A program made the translations under genes and the position numbers. Below the pieces are notes generated by a model that saw only the letters and a list, made by a program, of their open reading frames with translations, had not been told where the DNA came from and ran no database searches. Shown in pieces: positions 52,120 to 60,267 of a stretch of DNA of 64,000 nt (position 1 is its first letter; each line of letters opens with the position of its first letter). This DNA comes from Ruegeria_C sp041537925 (GTDB lineage Bacteria; Pseudomonadota; Alphaproteobacteria; Rhodobacterales; Rhodobacteraceae): NCBI RefSeq assembly GCF_041537925.1, contig NZ_JBGOSH010000002.1, positions 496,001 to 560,000 of the forward strand, given 5' to 3'.

Positions 52120-53080
52120 CTGGAAAAACACAGTTGCCGCCGCAACCGTTGCAGCGATGACCGCCGCACCGGCACTGGCGCAGGAGATGACCCTGAAGCT
52201 GGGCCACCTCGCGAACGAGGACAATCCGTGGCACCTTGCCTCGGTCAAGTTCGGAGAAGAGCTTGCGGCACTGACCGATGGCCGCATCGTCGTCGAGGTT
52301 TTTCCCAACGAGTCGCTCGGAAAGGAAATCGACCTGATCAATGGCATGCAACTGGGGACGGTCGACATGACCATCACTGGCGAAAGCCTGCAAAACTGGG
52401 CCCCGATGGCCGCGCTTCTGGCTGTGCCTTATGCCTATAAGTCCATCGACCACATGGATGAGGTTGCATCGGGCGAGGTTGGCGACCAGATCAAGGCCCA
52501 GATCATCGAAAAGGCCCAGATCCGGCCGATTGCCCACTTTGCGCGTGGCCCGCGCAACCTGACCTCGAACCGTGCAATCGCCAGCCCTGATGACTTAGAC
52601 GGTCTGAAAATGCGGGTGCCCAATGTTCCCCTCTTCGTAGACACCTGGCAGGCACTCGGTGCGAATCCCGGTCCGATGGCGTTTTCCGAGGTTTTCACCT
52701 CACTTCAGAACGGCACCATCGAAAGCCAGGAAAACCCACTTGCCCTGATCCGTTCGGCCAGCTTCTTTGAAGTGCAAAGCCACGTGAACATGACCGAACA
52801 TGTACGGTCCTGGATCTATCTGACGATCGCGGAATCCACCTGGAATAAGCTCAGCGAAGAGGATCAGGCCGCTGTTCTGGAGGCCGCTGCGCTTGCTCAG
52901 GCTTATGAGCGTGAACTCTTTGACGAGTCCATCGCAGCCGACCGTGCCTTTCTGGAAGAAAAGGGCATGACCTTCGTCGAGGTCGACGGTGCTGCATTTC
53001 AAGCTGCAGCCAAGGACGCGGTGCTGATGAACGTCAATGACGAGATCAAGCCGATCGTCGAAGGCCTGTTCTCGGAATAA
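52109..53080 (+). CDS. dctP: TRAP transporter substrate-binding protein (DctP)
   Basis: The 323-residue product has a signal peptide of about 24 residues (APALA). It carries the DctP core LGHLANEDNPWH, FPNESLGKEIDLINGMQLGT, MRVPNVPLFVDTWQALGANP and SLQNGTIESQENPL. The arginine in the MRVPN strand binds a carboxylate in this family. The ATG has AAGGAGGAG upstream. Context suggests an aldonic or hexuronic acid such as L-gulonate or D-mannonate. Confidence 0.87.
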   Translation: MTFNWKNTVAAATVAAMTAAPALAQEMTLKLGHLANEDNPWHLASVKFGEELAALTDGRIVVEVFPNESLGKEIDLINGMQLGTVDMTITGESLQNWAPMAALLAVPYAYKSIDHMDEVASGEVGDQIKAQIIEKAQIRPIAHFARGPRNLTSNRAIASPDDLDGLKMRVPNVPLFVDTWQALGANPGPMAFSEVFTSLQNGTIESQENPLALIRSASFFEVQSHVNMTEHVRSWIYLTIAESTWNKLSEEDQAAVLEAAALAQAYERELFDESIAADRAFLEEKGMTFVEVDGAAFQAAAKDAVLMNVNDEIKPIVEGLFSE

Positions 53081-53098
53081 TCCGGGACACATGCATAT

Positions 53099-53126
53099 TC
53101 CGGCTCCGCCTCCTTGCGGGGCCGGA
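53099..53126 (+). other. Stem-loop between dctP and dctQ
   Basis: TCCGGCTCCGC and GCGGGGCCGGA make an 11-bp stem with one G-U pair and a six-base loop. No T-run follows. It is the third binding-protein gene here followed by such a hairpin. Confidence 0.65.
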
Positions 53127-53150
53127 CCTTCTTCACCGCCGAGGTCCCAA

Positions 53151-53657
53151 GTGAAACACGCAGACAGGATCATCCACCTGATCACCCGTCTGGCCCAATG
53201 GGGCACCGGGCTTTCCTTTGCCCTGCTGATCGCGGCGGTGCTGCTACAGGTGGCAGGCCGTCTGACCGGCCTGGCACCCGTCTGGACCGAGGAACTGACC
53301 CGCTATGCGCTGCTGTTCACGGTGGCCTTCGGCGCAGGGTTGGCCTTTCGGTCCGGCGATCTGGTGAATGTCGATGTGGTCTGCGAATCCCTGCCGGGCC
53401 GGGCGCCATGGGTCCTGCGATTGATCTCAGCCATCGCCAGCGCGGGGCTGGCGCTCTATCTGCTGCCCCATGCTTGGCGGTATGTATCCATTGGCAAGAT
53501 GCAGACCTCCCCTGCGCTGGGTGTCCGCATGGATTTCATCCACGCGACGGTCTGGCTGATGCTGGTCTTTATGGCGATCTTCGCCGCCTTGCGTGTGCTT
53601 GGCATGGTGACCGGCGCCGAGGACGGCAAGCCGGTCAAAACGGATGAGGATATCTGA
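53151..53657 (+). CDS. dctQ: TRAP transporter small permease (DctQ)
   Basis: The 168-residue product has four hydrophobic segments and the DctQ hallmark VWTEELTRYALLFTVAFGAG. The GTG at 53151 has GAGG six bases upstream. Confidence 0.85.
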   Translation: MKHADRIIHLITRLAQWGTGLSFALLIAAVLLQVAGRLTGLAPVWTEELTRYALLFTVAFGAGLAFRSGDLVNVDVVCESLPGRAPWVLRLISAIASAGLALYLLPHAWRYVSIGKMQTSPALGVRMDFIHATVWLMLVFMAIFAALRVLGMVTGAEDGKPVKTDEDI

Positions 53658-53660
53658 GCC

Positions 53661-54938
53661 ATGGAAGTCACCGTCCTCTTTCTTGTCTTCGTCGGCGGGC
53701 TTGTCCTTGGCATTCCGGTTGCCGTCACGCTGGGCCTGTCTTCGCTGTCTTATCTTTTGCTCGCAGGATTGCCGCCGGTGGTCATGCCGCAAAAGATGTA
53801 TGCTGGCATGGATGTCTTTGTCCTGCTGTCCATTCCCGGCTTCATACTTGCCGGAAACCTGATGAACCGCGGTGGCATCACCAATCGCATCATCCGCTTC
53901 GCCAATTCGCTGGTGGGCTGGATCAAGGGCGGGCTGGGCCTGACCAACATTGCCGCCTCCATGCTCTTTGGTGGGATCACCGGCACGGCGGTGGCCGACG
54001 CGGCATCCATCGGCGGTGTGATGATCCCGGGAATGAAAAAGGCGGGTTATCCGGCCGATTTCTCTGCCGCCATCACTGCGGCTTCCTCTACTGTCGGGCC
54101 TATCATTCCACCCTCGGTGCCAATGATCATCGTAGGCGCGCTTTCGGGTATTTCCGTCGGGCAGATGTTCCTGGCCGGGGCCATTCCCGGCATCCTGATG
54201 GGGGTGGCGATGATGGTCACGGCCTACCTGATCTCAACCCGAAGGAACTTCCCCCGTCAGGAATGGCAGGGTTTTGGTGAGGTTGCCCGGTCTTTCGGCG
54301 GCGCGTTCTGGGCACTGGCAATGACCTTTTTGATCATCTACGGCCTGCTGTCCGGCCTTGCCACGCCCACCGAAACCGCTGTCGTCGCCTCGGTCTACGC
54401 GTTTCTCGTCGGTGCCTTCATCTATCGCGAACTCCCCATTGCCAAGCTGCCCGGCATTCTCGTGGAGAGCGCGACCTCGGCTGCAGGCATTCTTGCGCTG
54501 GTGGGTTTCGCCAACGTTTTCGGCTGGATTCTCGTCTCCGAGCGGATTCCGCAGGCGATTGCCGATGGCGTGCTGTCCCTGACCGACAACCGCATTCTGG
54601 TGATCCTGCTGATCAACCTGCTGCTGCTCTTTGTCGGCATGTTCATGGAGACGATCGCCGCGCTGATCATCCTTTTTGTGCCGCTCCTGTCATTGGCGCA
54701 GGCGGTCGGGATCGAGCCGCTGCATTTCGCCACCTTTGCGGTGCTCAACCTGATGATCGGGCTCACCACTCCTCCGGTCGGCGTCTGCCTGTTTGTCTGC
54801 GCTGGGATCGCCCGTCTTCCTCTGGCGCCCGTGGTGGTTGCTATCCTGCCTTTCCTGCTGACCAATATCGTGGTGCTGCTTCTGGTGTCCTATATCCCTG
54901 CGCTGGCGACCTGGCTGCCGTCCCTTCTGACCAAGTGA
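53661..54938 (+). CDS. dctM: TRAP transporter large permease (DctM)
   Basis: The 425-residue product has about 12 hydrophobic segments and DctM signatures (SIPGFILAGNLMNRGGITNR, SSTVGPIIPPSVPMIIVGAL, NLMIGLTTPPVGVCLFV). It is the channel subunit and starts three bases after the DctQ stop. Confidence 0.9.
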   Translation: MEVTVLFLVFVGGLVLGIPVAVTLGLSSLSYLLLAGLPPVVMPQKMYAGMDVFVLLSIPGFILAGNLMNRGGITNRIIRFANSLVGWIKGGLGLTNIAASMLFGGITGTAVADAASIGGVMIPGMKKAGYPADFSAAITAASSTVGPIIPPSVPMIIVGALSGISVGQMFLAGAIPGILMGVAMMVTAYLISTRRNFPRQEWQGFGEVARSFGGAFWALAMTFLIIYGLLSGLATPTETAVVASVYAFLVGAFIYRELPIAKLPGILVESATSAAGILALVGFANVFGWILVSERIPQAIADGVLSLTDNRILVILLINLLLLFVGMFMETIAALIILFVPLLSLAQAVGIEPLHFATFAVLNLMIGLTTPPVGVCLFVCAGIARLPLAPVVVAILPFLLTNIVVLLLVSYIPALATWLPSLLTK

Positions 54939-54946
54939 GGTCCCGC

Positions 54947-55990
54947 ATGAAAACCCGAGTCTGTCGCCTGTATGGTCAAAACGACCTTCGCATCGAAACT
55001 GACGAGCTGCCTTCCCCTGGTGCGGGCGAGGTTCTGCTGGCCATTGCCTCGGGTGGTATCTGCGGGTCGGATATGCACTACCTAACGGATGGCGGCATCG
55101 GCACGATCCGGGTGCGCGAACCAATCATTCTCGGTCACGAAGCCTCTGGCTGGGTCATGGCGGTTGGCCAGGGCGTGACCGATCTGGCCACGGGGGATGC
55201 GGTGGCGATCAATCCCAGCCGTCCCTGCGGGGAATGCCGGTATTGCGCCGAGGGTCTGGTGATGCATTGCCTCAACATGCGCTTCAACGGTTCCGCCATG
55301 CGTCTGCCCCATGAACAGGGCCTGTTCCGTGACCGGATCGTGGTGCAGCAGGCGCAATGCGTCAAACTTCCCGAAAACGCGGATCTGGGTGCAGTGGCCT
55401 GCGCCGAGCCGCTGGCGGTCTGCCTGCATGCCGCGAAGATGGCTGGAGAGATCGCCGGCAAGCGCGTGCTGGTCACCGGTGCGGGTCCCATCGGTATCCT
55501 CTGCGCCGCAGCTGCGGCAGAGGCGGGCGCCGCAGAGGTCGTCGTGACCGACTTGCAGGACGCGGTGTTAGAGGTGGCACGCAGGATGGGCGCGACCCGC
55601 ACGATCAACGTCTCAACGGACGGCGCCGAAATGGATCGCTACGCCGAGGAGAAGGGATATTTTCATCTCGCTTTCGAGTGCTCTGCCGCTGCTCCCGCGA
55701 TAAAATCCGCCATTGCCGCGCTTCGACCCCGGGGCGTTCTGGTGCAGGTGGGCGTTACCGGCGAAACTGCGATGCCGCTCAATGCCCTCGTCGCCAAAGA
55801 GATCTGCGTGCAGGGCACGCACCGCTTCCACGAAGAATTCGCACAGGCTGTCGAGGCGATCACCTCGGGTCGGATCGACCCCCGCCCGATCATCACCGGC
55901 CGCTACCCGCTGGAGGACGCAGCGGCTGCCTTTGAAGCGGCGTCCGACCGGTCACGATCTGTCAAGGTGCACCTGCAGTTCGATCTCTGA
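54947..55990 (+). CDS. Zinc alcohol dehydrogenase (L-idonate/L-gulonate 5-dehydrogenase type)
   Basis: This 347-residue medium-chain dehydrogenase has catalytic-zinc ligands in GGICGSDMHY and GHEASG. Structural-zinc cysteines lie in CGECRYCAEGLVMHC and a Rossmann motif in VTGAGPIG. The MRFNGSAMRLPHEQGLF stretch is typical of the idonate group. With uxuB and uxuA present, oxidation of L-gulonate to D-fructuronate would complete a pathway; L-idonate is the alternative. The ATG at 54947 follows GAGGT. Confidence 0.8.
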   Translation: MKTRVCRLYGQNDLRIETDELPSPGAGEVLLAIASGGICGSDMHYLTDGGIGTIRVREPIILGHEASGWVMAVGQGVTDLATGDAVAINPSRPCGECRYCAEGLVMHCLNMRFNGSAMRLPHEQGLFRDRIVVQQAQCVKLPENADLGAVACAEPLAVCLHAAKMAGEIAGKRVLVTGAGPIGILCAAAAAEAGAAEVVVTDLQDAVLEVARRMGATRTINVSTDGAEMDRYAEEKGYFHLAFECSAAAPAIKSAIAALRPRGVLVQVGVTGETAMPLNALVAKEICVQGTHRFHEEFAQAVEAITSGRIDPRPIITGRYPLEDAAAAFEAASDRSRSVKVHLQFDL

Positions 55991-56130
55991 TCGGCTTTAT
56001 GGATGCGCTGAACGCAGCTTGACGATTGGATTTGCATCGTTTGTCGAGCGTTCAGGAACAAGAGAACCGGAACGCGACGACGCCACCGCACAAAGGCCTT
56101 TGAGGGAATATGACACCATCTAGGCGTCTA

Positions 56131-56205
56131 CATTTGAGTGATGCAGGGGCGTATGCCATTGTCTTTCAAGGCATCGCGAAACCAGTCGGCATTTTGACTC
56201 CGGCG
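56131..56205 (-). mobile_element. Short IS5-like transposase remnant
   Basis: The minus strand reads QNADWFRDALKDNGIRPCI, the late catalytic-region text of many IS5-family transposases (usually GYDADWFRNAL...GI-x-PCIP). Nothing longer remains on either side and no terminal inverted repeats were seen. It suggests an old insertion at the junction of the gulonate and phospho-lyase modules. Confidence 0.5.
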
Positions 56206-56248
56206 GTTTCTTTGTAAGATCACGTATTGCACGCGAGGCCTCTTCGGT

Positions 56249-57184
56249 TCAGGTCTTGAGAAAACCCTCGGCCAAGGATCGTGCACTCGATACAAAGCGC
56301 GCGTTGCGGATGTCGGAACCCTCTTCATGCAAACGGGTGATGATCCAGCCCACATAGGTCAGCGAACGCAGCATAAGGAACAGGTCCAGAGCGTCGGAGC
56401 CAAGCGGACGCTGACTCGCATACCCTTCGAGCAAGGCTGCTCGAAGATCGGGATAGTCGGGTTCCCGCTGGTTCTTCAGGAGCGTCGTCGCAAGATCGAA
56501 GAGACGGAAGCCGAAGCCTGAATCATCGAAATCGATCAGCTGTAGCTTGTCGCCATCCACCAAGACGTTCTCCCGCACAAGATCAGCGTGGATCAATCCG
56601 TAGTCCAATTCGGTTTCCAACTGCTTCAACATTTCATTGGCCTGTGCGCGAACCTCAAGGAACAGCGTCCGGTCTTCGGTTGTCAGGGTTGGATTGTCCC
56701 AGAAGCGACCCCAGACTGGCGCTTCGCCAAGCAACCCTTCGCGATCCCACTTACAGCGTTCAAAACCATTGGGAATGACCCAGGCGCTAGAGATATTGTG
56801 GAGCTTGGCCATCTCGCGGCCAATCGCGTGGAACAGCCCCCGACGGTCGCCGGTTTCCAAGGGTTCGCCGGTTCGGCCAACCGGATTGCCTGCCAGCCAG
56901 GTCAAAACGTCGATCTGAATGTCGTCGACGACATGAAGAAAGGCACGCGACTTGGACTTCACCGGGGCTGGGACATGCAATCCGCCATTGGCCGCGGCAT
57001 TCATCCATTGTAATTCGGACCAGATTTCACGGTCGGTACGGTACCCTTGTCGGTGCAGGCGCAAGGCAAAGGCATTTCCACCATGGTCCACGCGGAAGAC
57101 ATGGTTTTCGCGGGCTGCAATCAGATGATGCTCTGCGTTTTCCATGCCCCACAGAACCAGGGCCTTTTCGACGGAACGGCTCAT
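56249..57184 (-). CDS. APH-fold kinase (hydroxylysine/ethanolamine kinase-like)
   Basis: The 311-residue aminoglycoside-phosphotransferase-fold kinase has NHVFRVDHGGNAFALRLHR for nucleotide contact, catalytic HADLVRENV and metal-binding LIDFDDSGFG. Its start overlaps the class III enzyme stop (ATGA), so the pair are coupled. In such pairs the kinase phosphorylates an amino alcohol that the PLP enzyme then eliminates. Substrate is inferred only. Confidence 0.78.
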   Translation of the reverse strand: MSRSVEKALVLWGMENAEHHLIAARENHVFRVDHGGNAFALRLHRQGYRTDREIWSELQWMNAAANGGLHVPAPVKSKSRAFLHVVDDIQIDVLTWLAGNPVGRTGEPLETGDRRGLFHAIGREMAKLHNISSAWVIPNGFERCKWDREGLLGEAPVWGRFWDNPTLTTEDRTLFLEVRAQANEMLKQLETELDYGLIHADLVRENVLVDGDKLQLIDFDDSGFGFRLFDLATTLLKNQREPDYPDLRAALLEGYASQRPLGSDALDLFLMLRSLTYVGWIITRLHEEGSDIRNARFVSSARSLAEGFLKT

Positions 57185-58470
57185 TGTGCCAGCGGGGTTT
57201 GCGCCAGAACGTCGTCGAGCGTATCGAAAAGCAGGTCAGCGTTTTCAATGGTGAACGGCATGGGCGGGCGTATTTTCAACGTGTTCTTGTGTCGACCGAG
57301 CTTTGAATGGAGGATCCCCCGCTTGCGCATGGCGTTGATTACGCGATCGGTGAATTCACTTGCCGGCTCTTTGGATTCGCGGTCCAGCACCAACTCGGCG
57401 CCGAACACCATGCCCGATCCGCGCACGTCGCCAATGAAGTCATAATCGTCTTTCATCTTCGCAAGACGTGCCCGTGCGTGATCACCAACGGCCTTGGCAT
57501 TGGCCATCAGTTTCTTGTCTTCCATCTCTTCCAGAACTGCCATGGCGGCCGCTGCAGAGACCGGGTTGCCACCAAATGTGTTGAAATAGCTGAACCCCGA
57601 CCGGAACGCCTTCATTGTGTCTGCATTCGTGACAAGCCCTCCGACAGGGTGGCCGTTGGCCATGGGTTTGCCCAAAGTCACGATATCAGGGACGACGCCC
57701 ATTTTCTGGTGCGCCCAGAAATGTGTACCGGTCCGGCCAAAGCCCGACTGCACCTCATCGCAAATCAGCAACCCGCCAGCTTTGCGAACGACCTCGGCGA
57801 CCGGTTTCAGCCAGTCGTCGGTCATGATCGGGAACCCTTCGTTCAGTAAGAACGGGCAGATTACCAGAGCCGCGAAACCGGTTCCGGACTTTTCGTGCTC
57901 TTCGATCTGCTCGGCAACCGCATCGGCGAATTTCGTGCCGTCGGGATCCGGTTTGCGGTAGCTATCCGGTGCTTCGGCAAAGCGGAAGAACCGGTCGAGA
58001 CCGAAACCGACAGAAGGAATGTTTGACCGGCTCAACTGGCTGACCAGAGCGGTGTTTCCATGATAAGTTGCGTCGGTAGCGACGATACCGCGCTTGCCGG
58101 TAACGGCTTCGGCCATGCGCAGCGCGACGTCGTTGGCCTCGGACCCGGTACAGGTCATGATCGCAGTGTCCAGTGACACACCCATCGTTCCGGTCAGGCG
58201 TTCCACATAATCGAGTATGCCGTCATGCAGGTACCTGGTGTGCGTATTGAGCGTCTTGGTCTGGCGGCAAATCGCCTCGACCACGCGCTCGTTGCAATGT
58301 CCCACATGCGGAACGTTGTTGTAGCAATCCAGATATTTGCGCCCATCTGCGTCCCAAAGCCAGACACCGTCACCTTTCACGACGTGAACGGGATCGTCAT
58401 AGAAGGTGGAAACATTTGGCCCCAGAAGGCGGGAGCGATCAGACACAAGCTGAGCGATGTTTCGGTTCAT
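57181..58470 (-). CDS. Class III PLP enzyme of the phospho-lyase type (AGXT2L-like)
   Basis: The 429-residue product has PLP-lysine 268 in TLGKPMANGHPVGGLV and Asp238 in CDEVQSGFGRTG. Stretches NNVPHVGHCNERVVEAI and LNTHTRYLHDGILDYVERL resemble the O-phosphoethanolamine and phosphohydroxylysine phospho-lyases rather than ordinary omega-transaminases. It should release phosphate and ammonia from a phosphorylated amino alcohol, giving an aldehyde. AAGGA precedes the ATG. A simple aminotransferase role cannot be excluded. Confidence 0.75.
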   Translation of the reverse strand: MNRNIAQLVSDRSRLLGPNVSTFYDDPVHVVKGDGVWLWDADGRKYLDCYNNVPHVGHCNERVVEAICRQTKTLNTHTRYLHDGILDYVERLTGTMGVSLDTAIMTCTGSEANDVALRMAEAVTGKRGIVATDATYHGNTALVSQLSRSNIPSVGFGLDRFFRFAEAPDSYRKPDPDGTKFADAVAEQIEEHEKSGTGFAALVICPFLLNEGFPIMTDDWLKPVAEVVRKAGGLLICDEVQSGFGRTGTHFWAHQKMGVVPDIVTLGKPMANGHPVGGLVTNADTMKAFRSGFSYFNTFGGNPVSAAAAMAVLEEMEDKKLMANAKAVGDHARARLAKMKDDYDFIGDVRGSGMVFGAELVLDRESKEPASEFTDRVINAMRKRGILHSKLGRHKNTLKIRPPMPFTIENADLLFDTLDDVLAQTPLAQ

Positions 58471-58767
58471 CTGTTTTCCTTGATCCGGAGTCGGCTAGAT
58501 TTGGACCCTCAAGACCGTGCTCCGATCCAGGCCCAATCTGCTGATCGGAGCTTTTCATTTTAGCGCCAGTTGGGGGCGGTGCCAATCGCAGAGATGTGTC
58601 CAGTTCGGCAGGTCGGCGCGCGCATAAGTTAATTCTCGGAAATCGCCTGCAAAATAGAAGAAGGGTACTAGGCTGGCAGCATTGATCATGCTTTTCGAAG
58701 GCACCTGAGATCACTCTGACCCGAAGACATCAAGGCGTGTTTGCTGTGCTGCCGGTTCTTTCGAGGC

Positions 58768-60252
58768 TCAGCTACAGATCCAGATCGTCTTGGTCTGCAT
58801 ATATTGCGACAGCGCCTCGATGCCCATGTCGCGGGCCAGGGAACCGGACTGCTTGTAGCCGCCGAACGGTGTCTTGATGTCCCCTTCCGAGTAGCCGTTG
58901 ACCGATACCGTACCGCAGGGCAAGGCACGGGCCATGTGGATCGCGCGATCAATGTCGCGAGTAAAGACGGAGGCGTGCAGGCCGTATTCTGTGTCACAGG
59001 CGACGGCCAGCGCCTCTTCGCTGGATTGAACGGGCATGATGCCCAGAACAGGGCCAAAGATCTCTTCGCGGGCGATTTTCATGTTGGGCGTCACGTTCTG
59101 AAAGACCGTCGGCTCAATGAAAAACCCGGGCAGGTCACTGTTACCGCCAATGACCATCTTTGCCCCGTCATCCAACCCACTCTGGATGTAGTCCATGACC
59201 ATCGTTTTGTGGTCCTTGGTAATCATCGATCCGATTTCGGTGGCCGGGTCCAGCGGGTCACCCAGCTTGAATGATTTCACCCGCTCTACGATCCGCCCGG
59301 TGAACTCTTCGACCAGCGGCGCCGCAATCAACTGCCGCATGTTGGCCGAACAGTTCTGGCCTCCGTTCCAGAAGGCTGCCATGGCTGCGTGATCGATCAG
59401 TTCGTCATTGATCGCCGCATCGTCCAATACGATGAAGGGGCTCTTGCCGCCAAGTTCCAACCCAACCGCCTTGAGATTGCTGTCACCGGCGTAGCGCAGA
59501 AACATCCGCCCCACTTCGGTAGAACCGGTGAAGGATACCGTATCGATGTCGCCATGCAAACCGATTGCCTGGCCTGCCGTGTGACCAAAGCCGGGAACCA
59601 CGTTGAGCACGCCATCGGGCACCCCGGCCTGATGGATCAGTTCGGCCAGGCGCAGGGTAGACAGTGGGGTCTGTTCAGCCGGTTTGACGACGGCCGAGCA
59701 CCCCGATGCCAGCGCCGGGGCGATCTTGAAGGCCGCCATCAGCAGTGGAAAATTCCACGGTAGAATGGCCCCCGCAACCCCAATAGGTTCCTGCACCACC
59801 AGCCCAAGTGCGCTGGGTCCGGTTGCTGCTACCTTGCCGAAGGTCTTGTCGATCAGTTCCGCATACCACTGGAAGAAATTCGGAACTTCGGTACCGATTT
59901 CATGCAGGCAATCGGTGATGGTCTTACCCGTGTCAAGACTCTCGAGAAGCGCCAATTCATGGGTATGCTCACGCACCAGCGCGGCGACTTTCAGCAGGAC
60001 ATCCTTGCGATGTTCCGGTTCCGCCCGCGACCAGGAACCTTCGTTGAAGGCACGGCGCGCAGCGGCAACCGCGCGGTCAACATCGGCGAGTTTGCAATGT
60101 GCAACATTCACCAGAATCTCGCCCGTTGCCGGGTTGGTGGTTTCGAATGTTTCATCATCCAGGGCGTCTCGATAGGCGCCGTCGATGAAGGCCTGCCCGG
60201 TGGGGGTCAGACCATGGGCAAGGGTCTGAAATTCTGCATGCGAAAATGTCAT
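58768..60252 (-). CDS. NAD(P)-dependent aldehyde dehydrogenase
   Basis: The 494-residue product has catalytic Cys301 in GGQNCSANMR, general base Glu266 in LELGGKSP, and FTGSTEVGR for cofactor binding. It is closest in style to PuuC/betaine-aldehyde types. It would oxidise the aldehyde from the phospho-lyase (acetaldehyde or aminoadipate semialdehyde). It could equally supply the oxoglutarate semialdehyde step missing from the hydroxyproline cluster. Confidence 0.87.
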   Translation of the reverse strand: MTFSHAEFQTLAHGLTPTGQAFIDGAYRDALDDETFETTNPATGEILVNVAHCKLADVDRAVAAARRAFNEGSWSRAEPEHRKDVLLKVAALVREHTHELALLESLDTGKTITDCLHEIGTEVPNFFQWYAELIDKTFGKVAATGPSALGLVVQEPIGVAGAILPWNFPLLMAAFKIAPALASGCSAVVKPAEQTPLSTLRLAELIHQAGVPDGVLNVVPGFGHTAGQAIGLHGDIDTVSFTGSTEVGRMFLRYAGDSNLKAVGLELGGKSPFIVLDDAAINDELIDHAAMAAFWNGGQNCSANMRQLIAAPLVEEFTGRIVERVKSFKLGDPLDPATEIGSMITKDHKTMVMDYIQSGLDDGAKMVIGGNSDLPGFFIEPTVFQNVTPNMKIAREEIFGPVLGIMPVQSSEEALAVACDTEYGLHASVFTRDIDRAIHMARALPCGTVSVNGYSEGDIKTPFGGYKQSGSLARDMGIEALSQYMQTKTIWICS

Positions 60253-60267
60253 CGGGGTCTCCGTGTC

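Noticed and set aside
57181..58470. GABA aminotransferase (gabT) beside a MocR regulator and aldehyde dehydrogenase
   Set aside because: The gene is fused by overlap to a kinase, and the GKPMANGHP and HVGHC motifs fit phospho-lyases better. It is not fully excluded.
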